From NCBI GenBank assembly GCA_954871525.1, contig OX940864.1, forward strand, positions 12,704,001 through 12,768,000: DNA of 64,000 bases, read 5' to 3'. This stretch comes from Parietaria judaica. Lineage: Eukaryota; Streptophyta; Magnoliopsida; Rosales; Urticaceae. Of this stretch, positions 24,695-35,576 are shown in pieces. Made by a program: the position numbers and the translations under genes. The notes under the pieces are model-generated. The model ran no database searches. It saw only the letters and a program-made list of their open reading frames with translations, and was not told where the DNA came from. Position 1 is the first letter of the stretch, and each line of letters opens with the position of its first letter.

Positions 24695-26057
24695 TTAATA
24701 TTTGCCTATAAAATTTAGATTTATATTAAAGCGGAAACGAACTTGTAATACGATGTTAAAGTCTTCAAGCGATGCTGGTGGTTCCTCCTCTGCCCGCCTA
24801 GCTTCAGTAATTACCCATGGCCTACATAAAGTTTTAGGTATATATTATAAGAATGAAAAAACCCGAAATCATGATCAAAAGAGCAAAAAGAAAATAATTT
24901 TAAGTAGCATTACCTTCCATTTGAAGATACGACAATCTTGTCGCGATTTACAAAAAGCTTTTGAATACTTAGCTTGTCCGCCTTTGTTCTGATGTAGACA
25001 AAAAGTATCCCCCGGGCTGAAACTTCCCATGACAAACTCGGCAAAATTATTGCCCGAGTTGAGACCATCATCTCGTTTTGCATGAAATTTGTTACTTGAG
25101 AAGAGGTCAAATCCTTCTCAAGGTTTTCAATCCCGATCCGGTAATGTCTTCCAAGACTAAAGTCAATCTCTTTTGGGCCACTTTCTTTTAGAGCATATAT
25201 CCCTGTTTCAAGAGTTTAAAAATAAAAAAAGCTTTTAGACAACTATTTATATTGGCACGAAATATGACAGAACACAAGCAAATAAAGTAAAAAAGAAAAA
25301 AAAAAACTTTACACTTACACGTCAAGTGCTCGGGATTCACTGGCCATCTAATCCTCTTTTCCACTTCTTCTGAATGGTGGGCAACAGTGAGTCCGTACGG
25401 GATCTTTAATGTTGAGGGTTCTACGACACCGGGATTCAAGATCTTCAACGCCTCTTTGACGAATGAGAGGAGTGCAGGGTTCATTTCGGATTCATACCGA
25501 ACCCTGCATATATTCCCTAAGTCCACCGTCGTGACCTTTCCCGCATTTGCTCCGTGCAACCATAGAAGGTCGAATTTGCAGCGGCAAACATTTCTTCTTC
25601 CACTGTGACCTATACGGTGCACCTGCAAAAATAGAAACGATGATCACACTTCGGGGAATTTTCCGTGCCTTTGTCAAGTTATGATACAATAGGTGCCTTT
25701 ATCGCTTTACGTACGATTTTTAGAGAAAGAAAGAAAAATCACCTTGTCAACGAGTGCGTCGTGGAAGAGCACGTCGTCGTCAAATTTGTGCGAGGCACAC
25801 ACGAGCAGGCTATCGTATATCTCGGAGCACTCAGAGTCCTGCAGCTGAAGTGAAACCGGCCTAAATCGGGTCACGAATTCCCAAATGCCCTTCGAGTCGG
25901 CGAACTTGCTGCACCTGTAAATAATCTCTTCTTCGAGCTCCGGGATTGTAACTTTTAATTTCTCACCACCGTTTAATATCTCCACAGTGACACCAAACCA
26001 CGCATCATCGGTTTTTGTTCGGTATTCAAATCCAACATCGAGCTCTTCTGTCGCCAT
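24695..26057 (-). CDS. SAWADEE-domain protein
   Basis: Four exons with good borders: 25743-26057, 25319-25622, 24914-25202 and 24695-24821. They sum to 1035 nt and a predicted 344 residues; start ATG at 26057, stop TAA at 24695-24697. Exon 1 begins DVGFEYRTKTDDAWFGVTV and continues to RFRPVSLQLQDSECSEIYD and LLVCASHKFDDDVLFHDALV. Exon 2 has CRCKFDLLWLHGANAGKV. This order (aromatic first half, then a CxC with a Trp-containing strand) resembles the SAWADEE chromatin-binding fold known from SHH1/SHH2, which reads histone H3 methylation in RNA-directed DNA methylation. No homeodomain is present. The C-terminal half is unfamiliar. The family call rests on pattern memory; the gene structure is firm. 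Confidence 0.75.
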
Positions 26058-26469
26058 TCAATACCTACAAAAATAATGACATACATTATTGTCAGCGAGA
26101 ATATGAAAATGAGAATATACCTACGTACTAAACGCATCTCTAAACCCGGATCACTTGGTAAAGATTTTGGATCAAATAATGCAAGATTATCTTGTTATTA
26201 TACTTATAATAATGCATCAAAATATTCAATCAACAGAAATTATACTGATAAAATTAATAAAAACTAGCAACAAAATCACAAAAGAAGTAGAACTTATCCT
26301 TCTACAATCTGTATCTATTTAAAAATAGCTGGAGGCAAGTAAGTGGGCTTTATGAAGTTTTGGGCTTCCAAATGGGGTAACTGTACCCTCTTGGATCCGG
26401 CCCTGTGATATATCTATTATATATGTTCTGAATTCCGTATATATACACACACATACAGAGAAAAGGAAG

Positions 26470-26978
26470 AGAGAAGAGAGAGCCAACCTCTTGACGCAAC
26501 CGTGGCTTCTGGAGCGAGATTCGTTCAATGGCGACGATCTCGGCGGACTAGGTTTCCGACCGCCGTGCCGGAGAAATAGAGAAACAGAGCTCCGATCCCG
26601 AACAAATGAAAGTCTGTGCACAGAACTCCGATCCCGCTCAAATCGACTGTATCTATTACATGTTCGCATTAAGATATAAGTATTCTGAATTCTTTCTATA
26701 TATATATATATATGTACGAATTAAAGAAAGTGAATCGGAGATAAGGAAGAGAGAGCCAACCTCTTGACGCAACCGTGAGGAGCTTCGGGAGTGAGATTCT
26801 TCAACGGCGACGCAGATCTCGGTGGACTAGGTTTCCGACCGCCGTGCCGGAGAAAGAGAGAAACAGAGCTCCGATCCCGAACAAATCAAAGTCTGTGCAC
26901 AGAACTCCGATCCCGCTCAAATCGACTATATCTATTATATGTTCGCATATAGATATATCATATAAGTATTCTGAATTC

Positions 26979-27026
<48 letters not shown>

Positions 27027-27250
27027 TACGAATTAAAGAAAGTGAATCGGAAAGAGAGAGCCAACCTCTTGACGCAACCGTGAGGAGCTTCTGGAGTGAG
27101 ATTCTTCGATGGCGACGCAGATCTCGGCGGACTAGGTTTCCGACCAGCGTGCCGGAGACAGAGAGAGTAAACCGAGCTCCGATCCCGCCCAAATCAAAGT
27201 CGGTGCACAGAGCTCCGATCCCGCCCAAATCAAAGTCGGTGGATATTATT
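26470..27250. repeat. Three-copy tandem repeat (~270-310 bp period) with TA microsatellites
   Basis: The block GAGAGAGCCAACCTCTTGAC recurs at about 26475, 26747 and 27054. Each is followed by a GC-rich stretch (ACTAGGTTTCCGACC, GCTCCGATCCCG) and, in the first two, an AT-rich tail ending in a TATATA run. The array lies 0.4-1.2 kb upstream of the SAWADEE gene and may include duplicated promoter or leader DNA of that gene. It is not protein coding. Confidence 0.85.
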
Positions 27251-28400
27251 GTCCAATTATATGCATCCACGTGTAAAGATAGCAAAGTTAGAAATATAAG
27301 AAGCATGTCCATGTCGTTTAGGAGTTAAACGACGACATTTGTTCCAATTCCAAAGCAATAAAATGAAACCTGACCGTTTTTATATTAAAAAATAAACAAT
27401 TGTTAGGTACAATTCCAAAGCAATTTAAAAAATAATTTATATTAAATTGATAAATTAACTTGAGAAATATTTTATACAATAAAGTTATTTATTGTGTTAT
27501 ACGAACTGCTGAACGTTGTACCCAATAGCTTAATAGATAAACCCTACCGTCGAAACAAAAGTAAAATCCGGAGATTATTATTCTAAGATAATGATTCATG
27601 GTACTTATAGAAGACCACGATGAAATCATTGAAAAACAGTCAGAGAAAAAAAAAAAAAACCGTTCAAGCTTGCTTTATTATTTATTATTGGGTTAATGAC
27701 GGCAAAAATACTTAAAGTTTGGTCAAAGAACTTCCCGTTTATCCAAAGTTTAAAATTGGTGGCAAAAATACTCAAAGTCGCATTTGAGGAGTTGACCACT
27801 CCATGCTCGTAACGCCGTTAACTTACCCGTTAACTCTGGCTATGTGGACAATTCTATTTTGTGAAGTATAATCATTAGGGGTTTAATAGTTGTATTAAAT
27901 AGAATTAATTAGGGGTTTAATTCGTTGTTTTGTCGTAAACGAGGCTGACATGGGCTCGTCCGCGTGACAAAAATTGTTATGTCAGCAACCCACGTTTGGA
28001 GAATGGAGTGGGAAAGAGCATACTCTTTTGTTCCTGTAATATATATTTGATATCATTACTTAGTTACCGCAAGATATGACTATCAATACCGCCTTACCGT
28101 TAAAGTTGACACTCATATATGTTATAGCTACAAATGACTATAACCGCTACGTTACCACTATGATATAATGGCATGCCACGTGTAGAGTAACTGACATATG
28201 GAGCACTTTTCTTTATAACGGGGTTAATATCTTCGAACTCCTTATGCTTTGTCCCGATTGGCCTAGCATCTGCATATACGAGGTGCGCCGACGGGCGCTT
28301 CTCGAGGGTCAGCTAAGTACGCTTCCACCGCAGGCAAACACTCATACGCCAAAAACTACATGAAGTTTGAATGTTAATTTGAATTATGTGTAACAACCAT

Positions 28401-29000
28401 TTATGCGGTGAAAATAAATAGATTCAAACACTTTACATATACCTGTATCGGGTGTACGAACCCCAAAAATGTCATATTTGCACAATTTATTTTTTTCTCG
28501 ACGTCGTCAAAATACTTATACACCTGTTCTTCCGATAGCTTATAATGAAGCTGCTTCATTGAGTACTCGAAGGACACTTTCCCCCAAGGATAGCCAACGA
28601 AGAAAACAATGTCTTCTACCATTGCAAGCAGATTATCATCCGGCATCTGCATCGGTCTGTCCTTGAAACAGATCACTCCGAAGTCGATGCACAAGCAGGC
28701 CAAACGCTTCTTATCATCGCCGCCCAAGGGTTTATTGGGAGTACCCTTAAGTCGATCCTGAATTTTCTGGATGGTAATCCGCTTCTTCCACGAAGGCCAT
28801 AAACGTTTTCTGAAATCATTGTAGAACGCTCGTGATTGATCCTCGTTTTGAGGTAACCTTGGCACCGGGTGGCAAAGCAGCCCGGTGATGATGCGAATTC
28901 CCGAATGTTGTATCGCAGTGGGACGTTGTTTATTGAGAACCACAACTCACTTGCGTCCCTACGTTCTGTCGCAATTCTCACCATCAAACTCCACAACAAT
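28401..29000 (-). pseudogene. DUF1985-like fragment (MULE/Ulp1-associated), frameshifted
   Basis: Two overlapping frames (28673-28999 and 28401-28943) supply consecutive parts of one protein. The first has ELWFSINNVPLRYNIREFA and the second continues with ITGLLCHPVPRLP and a charged helical region. A frameshift lies near 28890-28900. The REFA-(L/I)TGL signature and the W-F-x(n)-L-R-Y spacing resemble DUF1985, a domain that in plants often precedes Ulp1-type protease domains in genes carried by Mutator-like (KAONASHI-type) elements. No Ulp1 catalytic domain is visible, so this is a remnant. Confidence 0.6.
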
Positions 29001-29242
29001 TGGGCAGCATGCTCGTAGTGTGTCGGGACATCTAATAGATGCCCAAATTGTGTGCCCCGGAACTAATGAAGCTCATCCTTATTCAGTGCTCCTTTAATGA
29101 TAGACATCACTGTCTCGAATTGAGTTTGCCTGGTGGTAAGCTTATCCTCATTCAGTGCTTTTGCAACGCAGTATATAGAACTAATGGCTGCAAATCGAAT
29201 CAGGAATAAGATATTAACAACGGGAGTTAACCAAAACATATA

Positions 29243-29385
29243 GGTTGAGCTAGCGGTATTTATCTATAACCAGTGGTAGTTATCCAAAACCGGTATAACT
29301 AGCGGTATTTATCCATAACTAGCGGTATAAATAACTAGCGGTAGTTATCCAGAACATAGCGGTATAGCTAGCGGTAGTTTACCAA
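29243..29385 (+). repeat. Degenerate CTAGCGGTA minisatellite
   Basis: The word GCGGTA (often CTAGCGGTA) appears repeatedly with TTTATCC or GTTATCC spacers inside the Mutator-like element. Function unknown. Confidence 0.7.
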
Positions 29386-30223
29386 ACCATACCAGGAGTC
29401 GTCCAATCTTACTACATTCATCATCCCAATATTCCTTTTAACCATAAACTAGACTCAACCCTAAAATCCATGTACACTATGTAAACCCTAACATCGATAC
29501 AAGTTCAAAGTTCAAACAGTACCAGAAACATTGAAAGTTTAAAAATAGACATTTACCTCCACTCAAGATGCTCAATATATGCCGGAGAACAACAGAAGAC
29601 GATGATCAGTTCCAAAATATGCTTCATGTTTCCCGGTTGCACGTCTCGAACGGAAGAAGAAGATGGTCGTTTATGCAGTAGTCAGAAAGAAAGACAAGAG
29701 AGGCACGAAAGTATGCCGTCGGTTGTTGGAAGGAGGTCGGAAGATGAATCGTTGATGGCGGTGGAAGGATCAAAGATGATGGGTTTTGGAGGGAAAACGA
29801 GGGGAAGCCGAAGAGGTAGGTGTGAGAGAAAATAAGAAATAATATATAAAATCTTACTGTATCAACCGCCCCAAAGGGTAAATTCGAGATTTCGTAAAAT
29901 ACAGTGTAAACCAAAATAGCAAAATCGGCATTCCAAATTCTTTAGATTTAAAAATAATGTGAAAAAGAAATAAGGGATTTAAAAAAAAGTGAAAGAAATA
30001 TCAAGTTATAACGAGGATATGCAACGAAACGACATCTCAACCTAGGTCTTTTAGCCAATTCTTTCGTTTTTATATTCTTAAAAGGGTAAACTGCGGGTAA
30101 AGTACTTAATATTTTAAAAAATTTGAATTATGTACCAATTTTTTTTGGCCTAATGTGCCCAAAGTACTTAAAGTCTTTTAGCCAATTCTTTCAGCAGCTC
30201 CATCGGAGAGCTCTCACCCTAAA

Positions 30224-31393
30224 ATTTAAAGTCGAATGGTGTGTTTGTGTTTCCGAATCAGGACGCTGTGGGCTCTCCCCTCGACGCGGCGATCGTCAGG
30301 TATCTGTATTGAGAGTTCGGTTTATCTTTGTCTTTCTTATTTCAATTCAGAGTAACAACTCATGGATTTATTGAACAAGGAGAGACTATCGATTCTTCTG
30401 CTTTTGCTTGCAGATTTCAGTTACCGGGTTTTCGAATCTAACTAATAATCAGAGATTTCATGTAACAAAATAATATAATATTCATAAGATATGCAACTTG
30501 TTAGGCAGTTCTGGGAGGGTATCTAGACTTGTCAATTCTTTGTTTGGGAAAGGGGTTTTTATTAATTCAACCTGTACGCCCGTCGGGCACGGGATTAGTT
30601 TCGATCCTATTCGCGGGGTTCTCATAACAGACCATAGTTTTTGATCCTACTCAATTTATTTGATTTTTTTAGCTTAGGCCCACTTTTTGTTGGTGTTAAT
30701 TATATTTTGATTTTCTTTCATTAGGAATAATCAAAGGAATGCGAGGTCTAAGCCTATTTCACACGCTCGCCGTTGCGGTTATTTGTCATGTTTGGTTAAT
30801 CGAAAATTCCCGATGAACTTTATTAACAAACAAGCACAATCTGACTCTCGAATTAGAGGGTTTCGTTTATCAATAGAGTGTGCGTTTCTCTTGGATTTCA
30901 ATATCGGATCCTATCTTCGACCTTGATTAGGTGCTTTAATTCTTCGTTTTCATGAATGATATCCACTGAAGATTAAAGCTGACAATAATCAGCTGAATAA
31001 GTAACTCTTAGTTGATTTCACAGGCCATTATCCGCACGTCTAAGCAACCTAATTGAAAATAACTGTTGCGATTCTTTTGTGCTGCTAAAGCTTGGTTGAG
31101 TGTAAAGAGTTCTCCTCATGTTATAATCTCTGGTTAACTATTTATCACAATCATTTATAGTCCGTTGACAATTTTAAGTTATTTCGTGTTCCTTTCATGT
31201 TTCCGCCTTCCGCTATCAAATTTGGTTTGTTGATAAAATTTCTGGTTTTGTTCTTGCCGATTGAATATGATGTTTTTGTTTTTGTCCGGGGTTGAATAAT
31301 TTATATATAGGTAATAAATTATGCGTGTATGTTGATACTTAATATCAAGCTTGAATCCTAAGTAGAATCATATCTTTGACTGAATGCAGCGAA
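30224..31393 (+). repeat. Duplicate of the F-box 5' leader region
   Basis: Matches 21074-22200 closely, including intron-like signals, so the duplication copied genomic DNA rather than a spliced transcript. It retains about 45 bp that copy 1 lacks (around 30540-30585). Confidence 0.9.
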
Positions 31394-32500
31394 ATGAAGA
31401 TATGCTCGCACAAAAAAATGAAGAAATGCTCGCGAATTGGGGAAGAATTCATGTCAGCCTTCCTTCCTGAAGACCTTGTGTTTTCCTTGATCCTGCCAAG
31501 ATTTCCACCAAAATGCCTAATGAGATTTAAATGCGTTTCCAAAGGGTGGATGAGTCGCATCGCCAGCGACTCCAAGTTTATCGATGCTCATCTTCGTCAA
31601 CGAAATCGCGACGACGAAGATCTACAAGTCCTCTTTAGAATTCGCGAGGATGCGCTTGGAAGAAAAGGAACGATACTCGATATGAGTTTGCGGGCCAATG
31701 AAGGCCCAATTGGAAGACAAAGAATAGCGGTGGTCTCCGACCAGTGCTCGACAGCACTAGTTACAGAGGTTGACACGTCTTACTTGGCCGTGGAAAACGG
31801 CTTCTTCGACATCGTGGGCTCCTGCGATGGCCTCCTCTGCGTGGAGGAGTTCCCGTCTCACGTCATGTGGCTGTGGAACCCGGCGACTCGACAACGGAGG
31901 CAGCTTCCAGAGGTGCCATTTTTGAAAGATAGCGTCCCAGCAGGGTTGGGTTTTGGATTAGATGCCACGAGCGGGGACTACAAGGTCGTCGTGTTAAGCA
32001 TTGGGTCTGGTTTGGCCAATGGAGCCTTAAATAATGAGTCTTTGTTGCCGGCCCATGTATTTTCCAAAAGTGGCGCCGTTTGTAGAAGTGGTGAAGCCAT
32101 GGGAATAGAAGGACTTGTAGAAAAAAAGAAGGCAGTGGCAGCGGACGGGGCACTGCATTGGGTGCTGTTCCGGAAAGGTGTTCTATCGTTCGACCTGCAT
32201 AATGAGGTGTTGAAATTAGTCGACGGGCCTCCAAGCTGCAAAAGGTTCAGCCTTTGCAGATGGAGGTCTTCGCTCGCCGCATTCGTGTACGCAGTTATGG
32301 GTCAGAAAAGTAAGCTGTGGACGGCGACGTATTTCGATGATGGCAGCATATGCTGGAGGCTTATTGTGCAACTTACTAGCTCCGTGCTTGGGTTCTTCAG
32401 ATGGGTTTGGAGGGAGCAACTTGTGGTGGTGAGAAGACATTGTCAAGGTTTCAAAATAGCGTTGGTTGACCCTAAAAACCCAAGCCAGACATGGAGTTAA
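31394..32500 (+). pseudogene. F-box protein copy 2, C-terminally truncated
   Basis: Second copy of the F-box/FBA gene, about 95% identical at protein level by eye. The F-box and most of the FBA region are present (SCDGLLCVEE, LWNPATRQRRQLP). Homology stops at 32486, after which the frame runs three to four codons into the terminal repeat of the Mutator-like element and ends at a TAA. It gives about 368 residues instead of 395, losing the last ~30 residues of the FBA fold. The remaining frame has no internal stop, so a shortened protein could still be made. I call it a probable pseudogene because of the truncation; selection is unknown. Confidence 0.85.
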
Positions 32501-32640
32501 CCGGTAAGTTAACGGCGTTACGAGAATGGAGTGGTCAGCTCCCTAAATGCGACTTTGGGTATTTTTACCACCACTTTTAAACTTTAGGTACACGAGGGGT
32601 TCTTTGACCAAACTTTGGGTATTCTTGCCGTCATTAACCC

Positions 32641-32928
32641 TAAATTATAAGTTTAAAACAAAACAAAACAAAAATAGGATTTATTTTAATTTTATAACAA
32701 TCAAGGAGACTATAAATCCAAAGTTAATTTATTTCATCAATCAAATTCAAACCCCCCAAAACAAGCATCACAATTCACAATTACAAGAAAAAGAAAAAAC
32801 GATCTTCGGGAAAATCCCGACCAATGTTATATTTTATTAAGACAGCGTTTTTAATTTTTTTTGTGTGTCCATTTTGAAGATACTAAATTTAAATACGGAA
32901 TCAAGTGAGCTACTTTTTATCGACATTG
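32641..32928. other. Short intergenic segment
   Basis: AT-rich DNA between the Mutator-like element and the 3' end of dirigent gene 2; nothing recognised. Confidence 0.5.
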
Positions 32929-32931
32929 TGA

Positions 32932-33510
32932 TCAATAATGGAGGACGTAGACATTGTACTCTACGACGGCGTCACCCGTTGTGAGGTTGAAGACGTGAGT
33001 CTTGGCGAGCGCATAGCCTCGCGCGAAGCGGAAGAGGCCGCTGCCGCCCACGATCGCCAGTTCGCGGACGCTGGAAAAAACGGCGTTGCGCGCGAGCACG
33101 CTGAGTGTGCTTCCGTTGTACTTCCCCTCCGTGAAAACGTAGGTGTGCACCATCAGCAGCGCCACCTCCATCTGCGATGACGACGCGTAGATCCCCTGCG
33201 CGGCGCCGATCTTCCGCGAACCTGGCTCGGGCCCCATGGTGAGCGAGTCGTCTATCATCGTCACGTAGCCGAAGTATGTGGTCGAGGAGTTCGTCATTGG
33301 CGCAGCCGCCACGGGCACGGCCGTCGGGTTTCTCCCGCTGATGACGTCGTGGAAGAAGAAGTGGAGGTGGCTGAGCTTCTCCCTCTTGATCCCCAGCTTC
33401 CTTGGGCTTATGCTCTTGTGGAACCGGGCGTCGGGGGTCGGCCCGGTCATGACGGAGAGGAAGAGGGCAGCGAAGAGTGCGAGCACGGCTCGAGTGTTGC
33501 TCTTCGCCAT
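32932..33510 (-). CDS. Dirigent protein 2
   Basis: Single-exon dirigent protein of 192 residues, predicted to be secreted and to orient phenoxy-radical coupling. The signal peptide is at about residues 1-24 (AVLALFAALFLSVMTG). Family motifs follow: [74 protein letters not shown] and EYNVYVLHY at the end. Glycosylation sites are NSST, NGST and NLTT. The ATG at 33510 is preceded by a TATAAAA (complement of 33569-33575) about 60 bp upstream. It is closest to dirigent genes 1 and 4 in this window. Confidence 0.96.
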   Translation of the reverse strand: MAKSNTRAVLALFAALFLSVMTGPTPDARFHKSISPRKLGIKREKLSHLHFFFHDVISGRNPTAVPVAAAPMTNSSTTYFGYVTMIDDSLTMGPEPGSRKIGAAQGIYASSSQMEVALLMVHTYVFTEGKYNGSTLSVLARNAVFSSVRELAIVGGSGLFRFARGYALAKTHVFNLTTGDAVVEYNVYVLHY

Positions 33511-33568
33511 TGCTTGAGGGAGAAGAGAAGGAAGGTTTGTGAGTCAATTTGGAAAGGTATGGTCGTTG

Positions 33569-33575
33569 TTTTATA
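33569..33575 (-). promoter_or_regulatory. TATA box of dirigent gene 2
   Basis: TATAAAA on the minus strand, about 60 bp before the ATG, a normal plant TATA-to-start distance for a short leader. Confidence 0.65.
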
Positions 33576-33627
33576 GAAAGTTGTGGGGTCTGTTATACTG
33601 ATGGGCTAATTAGGTAGAATGATGAAA

Positions 33628-34343
33628 GAGTACTTCATCTCCGCCCGAATCTCCCATTTTCTACTTCATTTTGTAGTGAATGTCACATCAAACACTACTT
33701 CATCTCCACCCGAATCCCCCATTTTCTACTCCATTTTGTAGTGAATTTCACATCAAACACTACTTCATCTCCACCCGAACTCAATTTTTAACACCTAATG
33801 AAATATTCTTTTTATATTAATTCCACTCTTATTTATCTTCATACCCTTATATTTATTTACAACTTTAGAATTATACCACTCATTCATAATTGTAATAATA
33901 AACAAATATTCTATAAATTAATTTAAAATACAAGTACGCATATTAACGTCTTTTTTTTCGTCTTTCTATTTTTTCATTACTTAATTTTTTTATTCATTAG
34001 AAATTACACTTAAAAGCAATGGATTTAAATGTTTTCACGTTTTAAATTATTGAAAATAATGAATTTAAATAAATTAAAAACTTAAACTAATTTATATAAA
34101 TATTTTTGGGATCAAATATTATATAATTTTTTAAAATATAGTCAAGTGTATAAATAAAGAACTCTTAAAGGATTAAAAGATAAATAAAAATAAATAAATG
34201 GAGGGATGAATAGGGTAATGCCAAATCTGGGAAAACACTATTTATAAAACACATCCCACTCCATAATGGAGTCAGATATGCAGTTCGGGTGGAGCTCCAC
34301 CCAACACCATATTGAAGAAATGGGGTTCGGGTGGAGAAGCTCT
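33628..34343. mobile_element. Probable MITE with CTCCACCCGAA-type ends
   Basis: The left side (CTTCATCTCCGCCCGAATC) and the inverted right side (CTTCTCCACCCGAACCCC) are similar, and the left motif is repeated in tandem twice (33690-33780). The interior is very AT-rich. The terminal style resembles GAGCATCTCCA-type MITEs, but I could not identify a clear target site duplication. Confidence 0.45.
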
Positions 34344-34565
34344 TAAGACGCACTTTTTTTTGGTTGTTTTGGTCGGTCCTAGTTTTTTGGTTTTCGAAAA
34401 CCGGTCATAACTTGGTCTCGTCTTTTGACTGTACTTTTGCGTTGTTTTCATCCGGTGCCATTTTTTTGGCTTTCGAAATCCAGAACCGATCCGGTAATTT
34501 TTGTGTTGGTTTGGCTTGGTCCTAGTTTAAACCGATAAGGTTCCGACTTTGACCATTCTTTTGCG

Positions 34566-35256
34566 TAGAGCTGCAACTCGCGACGAGATGGTGGCCTTCG
34601 CGACGAGTCGCGACGTTTTGTGGGAGATCGCGATTGATCGCGATTGGCTGGGTGGAATCGCGACGAGTCGCGACTCGTGATGATAATCGCGACTTGCACT
34701 TGGTGATCCGCGTGAATTGCTCTCGTCCAATAGGAGGGCGACACGTCATCAATCCGAGGGAGGGGGAAATTTTGTGTTTGTTTGTGGCAATAATAACAAC
34801 TTTTTTAAAAAAATTCTCGTTCCACCATATTTATTTAATTGCTATTAAATTTGTTAAAATTATTATAATATGTTACAAATTAATATTTATTAAAATATGT
34901 TACTAATTAAAAATTAACATAAATCAAATTATTAATACGTTACAAAATAATAAATTATAACATACTTAAATATAATTTTGAAATAAATAAATTATACATA
35001 ATAATTATAAATAATTAACATACCAATATACAATTTTGAAATAATTAATAAAGTTTGATAGTTAAATTCGGGTAAAAACTAATAAAATTAAACATTGGAA
35101 ACAAATAGGTACATATGCCGCAAACAACACATCCACATTTCTCGCGAACTCGCGACTCATCGCGACCCGTCCACCCGCGACGCATCGTGACTCCTACTTT
35201 GGCGATTTTTCACGATTTGGTCGCGACTCGCCGCGACACCGCGAGTTGCAGCTCTA
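34566..35256. mobile_element. hAT-type MITE (691 bp)
   Basis: Perfect 17-bp inverted ends (TAGAGCTGCAACTCGCG at 34566-34582 and its complement at 35240-35256) are flanked by CTTTTGCG and TTTTTGTG. These agree at six of eight positions, and both differences are C-to-T. An 8-bp target duplication with TA(G)AG-type ends is the hAT pattern. CGCGAC repeats are densely packed in subterminal positions (34575-34700, 35145-35245), also typical of hAT elements. There is no transposase. Confidence 0.85.
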
Positions 35257-35571
35257 TTTTTGTGTTGCTATGTTCTTGTCCTAGTTTTTGGGATTTCAAA
35301 AACAAAAAAACTGATTCAATCCCGGATTTTAAAGGATTCTGTGCTTTGTTTAAGTTCCGTCCTAGCTTAAAAAAAGAAAAAGGAACCGATTCCATCCCGG
35401 CTATGACTTTATGAGAGAAAACATAAAAAATTCACCTAGATGGGACTGACATGATGTGGTTTTCCTTTTAATGTTTGTTAACATTGTCGTTTTTCTCCAT
35501 GAGTATCATTTTTACCACAAAAGTTGTATTTCAACTTTCAAATGCTGATAAAGCGTTAATGGTCCAATATT
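35257..35571. other. Diverged repeat flanking the hAT MITE
   Basis: The phrase GTCCTAGTTT recurs at about 34376, 34520 and 35277, with a GTCCTAGCTT variant near 35361, each followed by a T-rich or AAACCG-like stretch. So the MITE landed in an older short repeat. No gene. Confidence 0.5.
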
Positions 35572-35576
35572 ACGAC

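Larger units (their letters stand above)
27690..32640. mobile_element. Mutator-like element carrying a captured F-box gene (Pack-MULE-like)
   Basis: The left end (27690, GGGTTAATGACGGCAAAAAT) and the right end (32640, inverted) are long inverted repeats of about 150 bp with roughly 10% mismatch. Both match the terminal repeats of the complete MITE at 59268-59737. Between them lie a broken DUF1985-like ORF, a short GCGGTA-rich repeat and the truncated F-box copy. The flanking 9-mers (TTTATTATT and TAAATTATA) agree at only 6 of 9 positions, so a target duplication is not proven. The parts matching the MITE (27690-27998 plus ~32487-32640) add up to about 460 bp, close to its 470. Confidence 0.7.

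Noticed and set aside
27681..32649. A true 9-bp target duplication around the F-box-carrying element
   Set aside because: TTTATTATT and TAAATTATA match at only six of nine AT-rich positions, too weak to claim.
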